From Arcobacter sp. LC1 (GTDB lineage Bacteria > Campylobacterota > Campylobacteria > Campylobacterales > Arcobacteraceae): a stretch of DNA of 64,000 nucleotides. This document shows positions 35,042 through 44,144 of the stretch, piece after piece. The DNA is taken from contig JAACJU010000002.1 of the NCBI GenBank assembly GCA_021378565.1, positions 1-64,000 of the forward strand. Direction: 5' to 3'. Numbering within the stretch: position 1 is the first letter of the stretch; the number at the start of each line of letters is the position of its first letter. Both the position numbers and the translations under genes were made by a program. A model generated the notes under the pieces. The model made no database searches and had not been told where the DNA came from. It saw only the letters and a list, made by a program, of their open reading frames with translations.

Positions 35042-35533
35042 ATGGATGAAATTTTTGATACAGATGAGTTACCAAATTATAAAATATATGAAATAGCTCA
35101 AAAGGTTGTAGCTGATTATATGAAAGCGAAGAATTGCAAAATCAATCCAGTTGCTGCGGAACTTGAAACAACGGTAGGTGTACTTTATAGGCAATTAAAT
35201 CCAAAAGATTTAACTATGCCTTTAAATATTGACAGAATTATAGCAATAACTAGGCTAACAAAAGATAATGCAATTATAGAAGCTATTGCTAAAGAATTTG
35301 ACTTAAATATTATAGAAAATTTAAAAGTACAAGAAAGCAATGCAGATATAAATCTAAGTGTTGATATAGCTAATATGGACAATAGCGAAGTATTTAAGGA
35401 TGTAAAATTAGCAATAGAGGACAATATCATAACAAAAAAAGAAAAAAAGACAATTTTGAGCGATATTGAAAAAGCACAAAAAGCAAATGCACAACTTAAA
35501 TCTAGGATTTTAAGTGTGGTTACTAAAGATTAA
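35042..35533 (+). CDS. Phage regulatory protein, CII (CP76)-like
   Basis: This 163-residue protein has the CP76/CII-like region NPVAAELETTVGVLYRQLNP, then LNIDRIIAITRLTKDNAIIE, and a helical C-terminus (KKTILSDIEKAQKANAQLKS). The family acts in the lysis-lysogeny decision or in replication control. AAAGGAGTAATAATT precedes the start. Confidence 0.65.
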   Translation: MDEIFDTDELPNYKIYEIAQKVVADYMKAKNCKINPVAAELETTVGVLYRQLNPKDLTMPLNIDRIIAITRLTKDNAIIEAIAKEFDLNIIENLKVQESNADINLSVDIANMDNSEVFKDVKLAIEDNIITKKEKKTILSDIEKAQKANAQLKSRILSVVTKD

Positions 35534-35558
35534 ACAAAAATTTTTAAAAGGAGTAAAA

Positions 35559-35765
35559 ATGTATGGTTCAAATAAAATAAAGACTCAAAAACAAAATATA
35601 AAAGAGTATTTAGAAGATGGCTTAGGCTTGACAAAATTAGGAGCTTTTAAAAATGGCTTTGGTATGAATCTATCTTCTAGAATTTCTGAGCTTAAAAAAG
35701 ATGGCTTAGCGATAAAAACTAGACCTTATATGATTGGTTCAAGAGAAGTGGAATATTATCTGTAA
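35559..35765 (+). CDS. Small helix-turn-helix protein, 68 residues
   Basis: The start is the ATG after AAAAGGAGTAAAA, not an upstream in-frame codon inside the CII-like gene. KQNIKEYLEDGLGLTKLGAF and LSSRISELKKDGLAIKTR form a winged-helix-like pattern seen in small phage proteins. It ends at the base where the helicase frame starts. Confidence 0.6.
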   Translation: MYGSNKIKTQKQNIKEYLEDGLGLTKLGAFKNGFGMNLSSRISELKKDGLAIKTRPYMIGSREVEYYL

Positions 35766-37001
35766 TGGATAATACTTTTGTTTTAGCAATCGAACAAAAC
35801 ATATTAGCAAGTGCTATTTACGAGTCTGAGCTAAGTGAGGAAATATTTTCTAGCTTAGAAGCTAAGGATTTTTATACACAAAGCTCAATGATTATTTTTA
35901 TAGCAATGCAAAAGCTTTTTAGGCAAGATTTACCACTTGATGAAGAGTTTATAAGAAAAGAGATAAATAACCCTAGAGTTGATGTTGTTTTGATTGAAAT
36001 ACTTACTCCAAATGCTATTGTTAATGTTACAGCTTATATCAATGAGCTTAAAAAGCTTAGACAAAGAAGAGAACTTATAAATCTTAATTTAGATTTGAAA
36101 AAAAATATAGATAATGAAAATGTTAGTAATGATGATATTTTTGAAAAGCTGAAACAAGAAGAAGAAAATATAAGAGCTTTGGGATATAAAAAAATAAATA
36201 TATCAAATGCTAATGATTTAAGTGCGAGTGAGCCTGAGTTTTATTGCCAAGATTTTTTACCTATTCCAAACGGTACGATTAGTCTTATTAGCTCAGCTGG
36301 TGGCGTTGGTAAAACTTGGTTAGCCTTGCAACTTGCACTTAGATTTTTAAAACAAAACAAAGATAAAAAAGCTTTTTTGTGGCTTAGTGAAGATAGACAA
36401 AGTTTAGTAAAATCTAGGGTACTTAAGCTATGTGATGCTTTGAATTTTGATTTAAAATTATTGGATAGATTAAATATTAGCTCAGATTTTCCTTTTGCTT
36501 TGCTTCATAGAAATAAAGGAGTGTGGCAAATAAGCTCTAAATTAGAACAGATGAAACAAGAGCTAAAAGACTATAAGTTTATAGTATTTGACCCCCTTGC
36601 TAGCTTTTTATGGAGCAGATGAGAACGACAACAGCCAAGCAAGGCTTTTTATGCAACCTTTTTTGAATTGGTCAAGTGAGCAAAATAAATCTATTATATT
36701 TTTACATCACGCTTCTAAAGGTTCAAATAATACAACCAAAGCAAGAGGTGCAGGAGCTTTTGTAGATGCTTGTAGAATAAGCTATGAGCTAGACAAAGTG
36801 TACTTAAAGGATGGCAAGGCATTAAATAGAGCTTGTTTGCATGAGCGAACTATCAAGCTAGCAAAAGATAATTATGGTGCAATAAAATATCTAAATAAGT
36901 TTGATGTTATAAGGCAGGTAACTCCAAAAGCTGGAGCTGGAGATTATGAACCTGAGGTGATTAATTATTGCTTGCCACAGAACTTAAATAATAATTTTTA
37001 A
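35765..37001 (+). pseudogene. Replicative helicase/ATPase (DnaB N-terminal plus RecA-like AAA_25), frameshifted
   Basis: Residues 1-130 resemble the DnaB N-terminal helical domain (EQNILASAIYESELSEEIFS), followed by a RecA-like core with Walker A SSAGGVGKTWLALQLALRF and Walker B KFIVFDPLASF. Right after FDPLASF a T5 run (36606-36610) shifts the frame. Removing one T restores YGADENDNSQARLFMQPF and the downstream FLHHASKGSNNTTKARGAGA. The rest is open to 37001. It should unwind DNA at the phage origin. As sequenced the ATPase is cut in two. Confidence 0.85.
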
Positions 37002-37011
37002 AGGGATTAAT

Positions 37012-37857
37012 ATGAAAAAAATTTTAAAGCAACTAAATCAAAGACCAATTGCTTATTATCCAATTTATAGACAATTGACAGGTTCTACAACTGGAGGTAT
37101 TTTATTATCTCAGCTTATGTATTGGTTTTCTAAAAAAGATAAGATTTTTAAGACAAATGAGGAGATGATAAATGAAACTTTTTTGACTCAAGATGAGCTT
37201 AAAAGTGCTAAAAGAAAAATCAAAAACCTAGCATTTATTACGGTGTCTTTAGAGGGTTTACCTGCTAAAACTTTTTATGAAATTGACTGACAAAAATATG
37301 AAAAAACTTTGAATAATCTACCCGAACAAGTTGGGGGAAATCCCACCAACTGTGTGGAGGAAAAAGCACCAACAGTGCGGGGGAATTTACACCAACATAC
37401 TATATATACAAAGACTACTACAGAGAATACTACAAATATTAATATGCAGAATTTGGAAAATTCGGCGAGTAAACAAGATAATATTAAAAATAAATATTCT
37501 AGGGATTTTAATATTATTTGGAATTTATACGATAAGAAAACTTCAAACAAAAAAAGAAGTTTTGAAATATATAAGCGAAGATTTAAAAATATTAATATAA
37601 ATAATTTTAAAAAAGCAATTGAGAATTATAAAGAAAATATTGATATAAATTTTATTAAAGATTTTGATGGATTTTTGAATGGTTTGATTGATAGCTATTT
37701 ACCTAAAGAAATTTGGATAATCGATAAACAAGGCTTGAAGCTAAGAGGAAATTATTTTGAGAATAAAAATATTTTTGAAACAAACGATAAAGAATTTTGT
37801 TTAGACTCTAAAAAAATAGCTGAGCTTCTAGAAGCTGATAAGTTTGGTTATGTATAA
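37012..37857 (+). pseudogene. Phage replication protein, interrupted by an in-frame TGA
   Basis: The first part (GGILLSQLMYWFSKKDKIFK, TFYEID) is the N-terminal domain found in many phage replication/DnaT-like proteins. The TGA at 37288-37290 follows EID. The same frame continues as QKYEKTLNNLPEQVGG and a second helical domain (DFNIIWNLYDKKTSNKKR) to 37857. The stop lies where a Trp codon (TGG) is common in the family, so one G-to-A change would explain it. Confidence 0.65.
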
Positions 37858-38125
37858 TTTTGTACCTGAGGGTTTTATTCTAGCTAAGCATTTAGCTGTA
37901 AAATTAGGACTTCCTCAAAACTATTTCAAAAGAGCTTTAAAAGAAAATATTTCTGTTAATGCAGAATTTCTAGAACTTGATAATAAATTTTTATATATCA
38001 AACTTCCAAGAGAGTTGCAAGGCAAGATAGATTCTTGTGTATTTGCAAAAATATCAAAAGAGCAAACAAAAGATTATGATTTTATATTTAGGCTTTCTAA
38101 AAAAACTTTGTTAGGAGGATATTAA
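37850..38125 (+). CDS. Hypothetical prophage protein, 91 residues
   Basis: I use the ATG at 37850; a TTG two codons earlier is possible. It overlaps the preceding gene by 8 bases. GFILAKHLAVKLGLPQNYFK looks like a helix-turn-helix, and LDNKFLYIKLPRELQGKI like a short beta domain. The position between replication genes and HNH suggests a regulatory or DNA-binding role, not assigned. Confidence 0.55.
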   Translation: MYNFVPEGFILAKHLAVKLGLPQNYFKRALKENISVNAEFLELDNKFLYIKLPRELQGKIDSCVFAKISKEQTKDYDFIFRLSKKTLLGGY

Positions 38126-38126
38126 C

Positions 38127-38468
38127 ATGGCTAAAAAAATATGTCCTATCCACGGCATTTATAACATAGGTGAAGATTATACACCTTGTCCAAGATGTAA
38201 AGCAAATAGAAACAAAATTTATGATAAAAATAATCGAGACAAAGAAATGAATAAATTCTATCATAGCAAAATTTGGAAACAAACAAGAGCTTTACAACTT
38301 AGCATTGAGCCACTTTGTGTTATGTGTGGAAAGCTTGCTGATACAGTTGACCATATCAAAGCAATAAAAAATGGTGGAGATAAATTACACTTTGATAATC
38401 TTCAATCTATGTGCAAAGTTTGTCATAATATCAAAGAATTTCAAGAGGGAAATAGGTTTTTAAAATGA
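38127..38468 (+). CDS. HNH endonuclease
   Basis: This 113-residue protein has zinc-ribbon cysteines (CPIHG, CPRCKANR; then CVMCGK and CKVCHNIKE) around the catalytic DTVDHIKAIKNGGD and HFDNLQSMC. HNH proteins beside terminase help cut packaged DNA in HK97-type phages. The start follows AGGAGGATATTAAC. Confidence 0.87.
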   Translation: MAKKICPIHGIYNIGEDYTPCPRCKANRNKIYDKNNRDKEMNKFYHSKIWKQTRALQLSIEPLCVMCGKLADTVDHIKAIKNGGDKLHFDNLQSMCKVCHNIKEFQEGNRFLK

Positions 38469-38571
38469 TTTTAAATCAAGCGGGGGCTATCAAAATCCTT
38501 ATAAAATTTGTCTGTTTCACCGAACGGTCTACTAAATTTTTGAAAACTCTTTTATCAAGGGGTGGGTTAAA

Positions 38572-39036
38572 ATGTTGAATTGGAATAAAATCAAAGTTGA
38601 AGTTGAAACTACAAAGCTACCCTATCGAAGCATTGCTAAGAAATACAAGCTAAACCATAGCACCATATCAAAAAAAGTTAAAAAAGAAAATTGGAACGTT
38701 TCTCATAGAGCCAACAAAAAAGCCCCAAGCATTGTTGACAAAAAGCCCCATTTGCAAATCATAGGTAAAGTAGCATTAAGAAAAATAGATGAAATTAAAA
38801 AAGAGCTAGGGCAAAATTATAGCAATGTTGATGAACCTTTAATCGTGATTTATGCAAAAAATTATGAGAGATACTTGGAATTAGAAAAAAAACTATCCGT
38901 TGGAATTTTATCAACTTCAACTAAAACAGGAACTGAGTATCTATCTCCAAATTTTACAGCCATATTAGCAATTCAAAAAAATTTAGTAACTATTGCAAAT
39001 CAATTAGGACTTAGCATAAGCTCAAGAAAAAATTAA
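38572..39036 (+). CDS. terS: Terminase small subunit (P27-like), probably frameshifted near its 3' end
   Basis: This 154-residue protein has the N-terminal helix-turn-helix YRSIAKKYKLNHSTISKKVK and the C-terminal TAILAIQKNLVTIANQLGLS typical of P27-family small terminases. It stops at SSRKN, but a one-base shift in the A6 run just before would continue as LNLKLGKQDLTPTLFDIAKE to 39129, overlapping the large-subunit start as usual in phages. The small subunit recognises the packaging site. The 103-base gap before it (38469-38571) has a G-rich AAGCGGGGGC patch and may include the cos site. Confidence 0.75.
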   Translation: MLNWNKIKVEVETTKLPYRSIAKKYKLNHSTISKKVKKENWNVSHRANKKAPSIVDKKPHLQIIGKVALRKIDEIKKELGQNYSNVDEPLIVIYAKNYERYLELEKKLSVGILSTSTKTGTEYLSPNFTAILAIQKNLVTIANQLGLSISSRKN

Positions 39037-39120
39037 ATCTAAAATTAGGTAAACAAGATCTAACTCCTACCTTGTTTGATATAGCAAAAGAAGTAAATAA
39101 GATTGATGGGAGCTTTTTAG

Positions 39121-40754
39121 ATGATATTTAAAGACAAAAATTACGAAGCTTATTATGAAAAAACTTTTATTAGACATCAAAATGACTTAGCTGATGTCAA
39201 ACTAGGAATTAAAAAAAATCTTAGATTTAATAAAGCTTTAGCATTAAGTTACATAAAAATTATCGAGCAACTAAAACACTACAAAGGAGAATTAGCAGGA
39301 GAGAAAATCAAACTTGAGCTTTGGCAAAAGAAGATGATTCCCATTGCCTTTGGTTGGCAAAAATTAAATAACACAAAAGAATGGGTTAGAAGATTTAATA
39401 CTATTTTTATTTTTTTACCTAGAAAAAATGGTAAAACAATTTTAGCATCTGCTTTAGGCTTAGCTGATAGCATAATCCTTGGCGAGATTGGCGGAGAAGT
39501 TGTTATATATTTGCTACTAAAAACAAACAAGCTAAACTAGCTTGGCATGGTATTGAAAAAATGATAGACTCAAATCCTGATTTAAAAGATGTTACAAAAA
39601 ATACTTACGGAGTAATAACTTTACAGACTAACGATGTAAGCTTTAGCACCTTAGGTCGAGATAGTGACACAGAAGATGGCTTGAATGTTTCTTTTGGCAT
39701 AGCTGATGAATATCATGCTCACCCTGACAATTCTTTGTTTGAAGTCGTTAAAAGCTCACAAGGAGCTAGAAAGCAACCTTGTATGCTAATTATTACTACC
39801 GCTGGTTTTAATATTTAAAGCCCTTGCTACGATATGTACGAATATGCAAAAAATATCTTAGAAAATAAAATACAAGATGATAATTTCTTTGCTTTTATAG
39901 CTGAGGCTAGTAAAGATGATGATGTATTCTCTGAGCTCACTTGGGCTAAAGCAAATCCAAATTATGGAATATCTATTAAAAAAGATTACATGAAAAACAC
40001 TGCACTTGAAGCACAAAACAGACCAAGTTTAAAAAATAACTTTTTAGTAAAAAATTTAAATATCTGGACTAACTCAAGCGAGGAATTTATATCTTATAGC
40101 GATTGGCTTAGCTGTGCTGGAGAGTTTATTTTTGATGATAACTTGCCTTGTATCTTAGGATTTGATTTATCTATAGCTGATGATTTCTCTGCTTTAGTAA
40201 AAGTTCAAAAGCAAAAAAATAAGTATTTAATCAAAGCTTTTCATTATGTGCCTAAAGCAAATATTGAGAAAAGAGAAAAAACTTTGCGAGTGCCTTTGTT
40301 TGCTTGGGCAAGAGATAAAGTTATCATAGCTACAAATGGAAGAGCTATTGATTACGATTTTATTTACGAGGATATAAAAAAATCTCTTAATACTTGCGAA
40401 GCTTTAGTTTATGATCCGTATAAAGCAAAATATCTAATTAAAAAACTTGAAGATGAGGGCTTTAGCGATACTATTTCACTAAGACAAGGATTTTTATCCC
40501 TATCAAGTCCTACTAAATTTTTACTTGATTTAGTAAAAGATAAAAAAATAATTCACCAAAATGACCCAGTTTTAAATTGGCAAGTATCAAACCTTGCAAT
40601 TTTAAAAGATGCAAGTGGCAATATAAAATTAGATAAAGCTAATGAAAATAGAAAAATAGATGCCTTTGCGGCTTTAATCAATGCACTTAGTTATTTTGAA
40701 GCAAAATCAACTGAGGTTGATATTTATGAAGAAAGGGGGATGAGAGTTTTGTAA
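39121..40754 (+). pseudogene. terL: Terminase large subunit, broken by a frameshift and a stop
   Basis: Frame 1 (39121-39540) holds IFLPRKNGKTILASALGLAD (Walker A type RKNGKT) and ends after GGEVVI; a missing T near 39510 would restore ATKNKQAKLAWHGIEKM. The second frame reads LNVSFGIADEYHAH (Walker B/catalytic) to a TAA at 39816-39818 after TTAGFNI. It then continues in the same frame as SPCYDMYEYAKN to 40754, with nuclease-domain motifs LGFDLSIADDFSAL and KIDAFAALINAL. The packaging motor is not made as one chain. Confidence 0.9.
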
Positions 40755-41221
40755 TTTTTTTTAAAAAGTCTAGAAAGTCTCTTTAGAATTCGATTCTTAT
40801 TATTTTTCCCAGTTTTATTATGATTTAGTGATGTAAAAATTTCAGCATGAGTTTTTTTATTTTTAGTAGCTATGTCTAAAACAAGAAATAATTGATTCTT
40901 TTTATCATCCTCCATTTTTCTAATTTCTCCAACATTTGCAATAAATTGAGCCTCAGCTTTCTTTTTTGCACCTTTTTCAGTTTCTTTAAAATCTTTTATA
41001 AAATCATCAAAATCACATCTCAATACGGATAAAGCAGAAATTCTATCAAATACAGAAATTAAAGAAAATGATGCAAGTTTTCCCTTTTTCGTACATTGTC
41101 CACTGAATGCAAGCCTTACTAAAGTTTCTTCATCTTTGACAATACCAGGAGAATATAAAGTTTTTTGTACTTCGCTTTCTTTCTTTATATTGAGATCATA
41201 ATTGTCTCCCATAGCATTCAT
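40724..41221 (-). CDS. Third gene of a prophage cargo cassette, 165 residues
   Basis: The start overlaps the stop of the middle gene by four bases (ATGA). The N-terminal half reads LYSPGIVKDEETLVRLAFSG, then ISALSVLRCDFDDFIKDF; the C-terminal half is charged. It resembles proteins that accompany TIGR04255-type genes, from memory of gene neighbourhoods rather than a named family. Its 3' end overlaps the terminase 3' end by 31 bases on the other strand. Confidence 0.55.
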   Translation of the reverse strand: MNAMGDNYDLNIKKESEVQKTLYSPGIVKDEETLVRLAFSGQCTKKGKLASFSLISVFDRISALSVLRCDFDDFIKDFKETEKGAKKKAEAQFIANVGEIRKMEDDKKNQLFLVLDIATKNKKTHAEIFTSLNHNKTGKNNKNRILKRLSRLFKKNYKTLIPLSS

Positions 41222-41871
41222 ATAGAAACTTTAAACTTTATCATTTTGGTTAAATCCATATTTTCTTTTTTATTATTTTCAATTTTTCTTATCATATAAT
41301 TAGCTTCTTCTGAACTACTTTCAACATGACTTACGCTAAAAGTAGTTTTAAAAAAAACTTCAAAACTTTTCATTAATTTATATGGTATTTTATACATTGT
41401 TACATCATCTTCCCCATAAAATACATCTGAAATTTCACTGAAAAAAGTGATTTTATCTTTTACATCAAAACTTACCTCTATATAGTCTAAATTATTTTCC
41501 CAAAAAATACCAATCATCCCATTGCCTGCCAACATAATCTCTGGAAAAGGAACTCTAGTTTTTTGTAAAAGTTTTAAAAAAAAGTTTGCTGTGCTTAAAA
41601 TCTTTTTTTTAGGGACAACACCTTGATATCCATCCCAATTTTTTTTTAAATTATTAAATTTTTCTAGTTTTCTATATAAATTTTCATATCCTTTTTGAAG
41701 GTCTTTCAAAGTCATTGAAGACTGTTGAATAAATGAAGCTTTAAATGAATTATCAAAATTATTATTGTTATAGCCTATTTTTGTTTCTTTACCGTTATAA
41801 AAATCAGAAAAATTTTCTATTCTTAATTCTTTTAGTTTGCCATATTTAATTAATTCTAAATTACTACTCAT
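41218..41871 (-). CDS. Middle gene of a prophage cargo cassette, 217 residues
   Basis: I use the internal ATG at 41871 (MSSNLELIKYGK), which overlaps the upstream stop by 8 bases, over a longer frame. The signature LEKFNNLKKNWDGYQGVVPK followed by PEIMLAGNGMIGIFWENN recurs in uncharacterised proteins found in cargo regions. No enzymatic motif is visible, and the likely role is a component of a three-protein system. Confidence 0.55.
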   Translation of the reverse strand: MSSNLELIKYGKLKELRIENFSDFYNGKETKIGYNNNNFDNSFKASFIQQSSMTLKDLQKGYENLYRKLEKFNNLKKNWDGYQGVVPKKKILSTANFFLKLLQKTRVPFPEIMLAGNGMIGIFWENNLDYIEVSFDVKDKITFFSEISDVFYGEDDVTMYKIPYKLMKSFEVFFKTTFSVSHVESSSEEANYMIRKIENNKKENMDLTKMIKFKVSI

Positions 41872-42643
41872 AACTGCTCTTTTTTTTAAAATCAAAAATA
41901 ATATTTTCATGTATTATATCAGCAAAAATCTTTTTACTATGACTATGCATAACTGAAAAAAAATCTTTTATTTTTTTCAGATCAAATACTTCGTTATAAA
42001 ACAAAGTATGCTGAAATTTCAAGTTAACTTTGTGTTGTGAATTACCATTTTGATTAGCAAAATAATTTATATTTATGTTATCAAGTTCTTTGTAATTGCT
42101 TAATTTAGAAAAATATCCTTGATTGACGTGCCAAAAATCATCTGAACTTAAAATGTTTTTTGTTAAATATTTATTATCTTTCTTAAACAGTCTTTCTTTC
42201 CATCCTGATGTTTTATTTATTTTAAATTCATTAAAATAATCTAAAATAATTTTATTTATTTCATATTCTTCTGTAACTAAGTTCATAGCTTTTTCAATAT
42301 ATTTATAAGTTTTTTCTGAAATTTTACTCCATTTTGTATAATAATTATAAGATATTAAAAGTACATTTTTATCCATTCCAAATGTCACAACATTACCATT
42401 ATTTTCTTTTTTAGTACAAATAACATTTACTTTTTTTATCTTATCTATTTTTACATTATTTGACATAGCAGTAAAAGAAGTAGCATTTTCAATGCTAGTA
42501 TTATCAAACTCTTTTTTAAAAAAATCATCTTTATTTATTATTTCTATTATTTTTTCAAAATTTTCAATACTACTTTTAAATATTAAAACGAAATTCACTG
42601 ATTTTACAGCATTATTTTTAGAGCATGACTCTACATTTTCCAT
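41864..42643 (-). CDS. TIGR04255-like protein, first gene of a prophage cargo cassette
   Basis: This 259-residue protein has a central LDNININYFANQ and a C-terminal FDLKKIKDFFSVMHSHSKKI with FADIIHENIIFDF, matching the end pattern of TIGR04255 proteins (a helix with a conserved His followed by F-x-x-x-I). It starts at 42643 in a minus-strand operon placed between terminase and portal. Biochemical function is unknown. Confidence 0.6.
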   Translation of the reverse strand: MENVESCSKNNAVKSVNFVLIFKSSIENFEKIIEIINKDDFFKKEFDNTSIENATSFTAMSNNVKIDKIKKVNVICTKKENNGNVVTFGMDKNVLLISYNYYTKWSKISEKTYKYIEKAMNLVTEEYEINKIILDYFNEFKINKTSGWKERLFKKDNKYLTKNILSSDDFWHVNQGYFSKLSNYKELDNININYFANQNGNSQHKVNLKFQHTLFYNEVFDLKKIKDFFSVMHSHSKKIFADIIHENIIFDFKKKSSYE

Positions 42644-42689
42644 TTTTAATTCCTTTTGAACATTTTATCATAATTTTATTAAATTCATT

Positions 42690-42727
42690 CCCTATTGTTA
42701 AAAAAGTGACAATAGGAATATTATAAT
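42690..42727 (+). promoter_or_regulatory. Palindrome-promoter element 1, in front of the portal operon
   Basis: CCTATTGT (42691-42698) and ACAATAGG (42709-42716) form a perfect 8-bp inverted repeat around ten bases, directly followed by a minus-10 TATAAT at 42722. The same element occurs at 50760, 51705 and 62310 (minus strand). The first codons after it (ATGAGTGATAATATAAAAG) are shared with the copy at 50760. Confidence 0.8.
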
Positions 42728-42732
42728 AAGGC

Positions 42733-42924
42733 ATGAGTGATAATATAAAAGCAAATATAATTTTACATTTTTTCATACTTTTAAATCTTGCAGTTTCTTG
42801 TCTTGGGATTTATGTAATATTTCCTTGCTTTGCAAAAATAGCTTTTTCCTTAATTTTATTTTTTATTCCTTTATCACTAATTATTATCACTCTAATAATT
42901 TCTTATAAAGAAAACAAACAATGA
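42733..42924 (+). CDS. Small prophage membrane protein upstream of portal
   Basis: This 63-residue protein has a short polar start (MSDNIKAN) and two hydrophobic segments (about 10-31 and 36-56). It begins 6 bases after the TATAAT of the palindrome-promoter, so the transcript would be nearly leaderless. It overlaps the portal start by four bases. Function unknown. Confidence 0.6.
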   Translation: MSDNIKANIILHFFILLNLAVSCLGIYVIFPCFAKIAFSLILFFIPLSLIIITLIISYKENKQ

Positions 42925-44144
42925 TAAATTTATTAAATTCATTCAAGCCAAGAGTTGAAGAAAACGGAGGGCTATTTCAAAGTCTAAATCCCTTTAGCTC
43001 GATTGGTGAAAATATTACAAGTTCAAGAGCCTTAGCTCACACTTGTGTTTTTGCTTGTAATAAGATTTTGTCTGAGAGTATCGCAAGTTTACCGTTAGTT
43101 TTATATAAAAAAGATGGCAAAAACAAAGAAAAAGCAAAAGAACATCCACTTTATAATATTTTAAAACACCCAAATAGCGAAAACACAAGCCTAGAATGGC
43201 GAGAAATGATGATAACAAGCCTAAATCTAAAAGGCAATCATTACACACAAATTATCAGAGACGGTAAAAATAATATTTTAGAACTTATGCCTTTAGACAC
43301 TGATAGAATGAGCATTAAAAGATTAGAAAAATCAAAAGAGCTAGTCTATATTTATAAATATGATGATGTGAACGAATATCCTTTGAAGTTTGAAGAAGTT
43401 TTACATGTAAAAGGCTTAAGTCTTGATGGTGTTTACGGACTTAGCCCAATAACATATAATAAAGAAGCTATATCGTTATCTTGCGCAGTTGAAAAGTTTG
43501 GCTCTAAATATTTTGCAAATGGAGCGACACCAAGCGGAGCTTTAAGCGTGGCTGGAACTTTGAGTGAAGATGCCTTTAAAAGATTAAAAGAGCAGTTTGA
43601 GGAAAGTTATACAGGCTTAATCTCAGCACATAAGCCTTTAATCTTAGAAGGTGGTTCAACTTTTGAAAAAATATCTATGAGCAATGAAGATAGTCAGTTT
43701 TTAGATACAAGAAAATATCAAAAGACAGATATTGCAAGTATTTTTAGAGTACCGCCGCACATGATTGGAGATTTAGAGCGAGCTACTTTTTCAAACATAG
43801 AGCAGATGAGCCTAGAATTTGTGATTTATTCTTTATTGCCTTGGCTTACTAGAATAGAACAAGCTATGCAAAGAGATTTGTTATCTGTAGCAGATAGAGC
43901 AGATGGATATTTTATAAAACATAACCTATCAGCACTTTTAAGAGGTGACCAAGCAAGTAGAAGTGAGTTGTATAAAAACTATATCCAAAATGGAATCTTT
44001 AGCATAAATGATGTCTTAGAACTTGAAGATAGAAATCCTACCGATTTAGGAGATAAGAGATATTTTCCTTTAAATTTCGCAACTTTAGAAGATATTCATA
44101 ATGGCACAAATTTAAAAAACAAGGAGGTAAAAAATGAGAGCTAG
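42921..44144 (+). CDS. Phage portal protein, HK97 family
   Basis: This 407-residue protein has the HK97 portal signatures: ALAHTCVFACNKILSESIAS, LKHPNSENTSLEWREMM, FSNIEQMSLEFVIYSLLPWL and LEDRNPTDLGDKRYFPLN. Twelve copies form the DNA entry channel at one capsid vertex. It is coupled to the preceding membrane protein and overlaps the protease by 11 bases. Confidence 0.93.
   Translation: MINLLNSFKPRVEENGGLFQSLNPFSSIGENITSSRALAHTCVFACNKILSESIASLPLVLYKKDGKNKEKAKEHPLYNILKHPNSENTSLEWREMMITSLNLKGNHYTQIIRDGKNNILELMPLDTDRMSIKRLEKSKELVYIYKYDDVNEYPLKFEEVLHVKGLSLDGVYGLSPITYNKEAISLSCAVEKFGSKYFANGATPSGALSVAGTLSEDAFKRLKEQFEESYTGLISAHKPLILEGGSTFEKISMSNEDSQFLDTRKYQKTDIASIFRVPPHMIGDLERATFSNIEQMSLEFVIYSLLPWLTRIEQAMQRDLLSVADRADGYFIKHNLSALLRGDQASRSELYKNYIQNGIFSINDVLELEDRNPTDLGDKRYFPLNFATLEDIHNGTNLKNKEVKNES

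Noticed and set aside
37012-40754. Recoded stop codons (genetic code change) to explain TGA and TAA inside prophage genes
   Set aside because: Host genes use normal stops, the affected codons are of two kinds, and frameshifts occur in the same genes, so decay is simpler.
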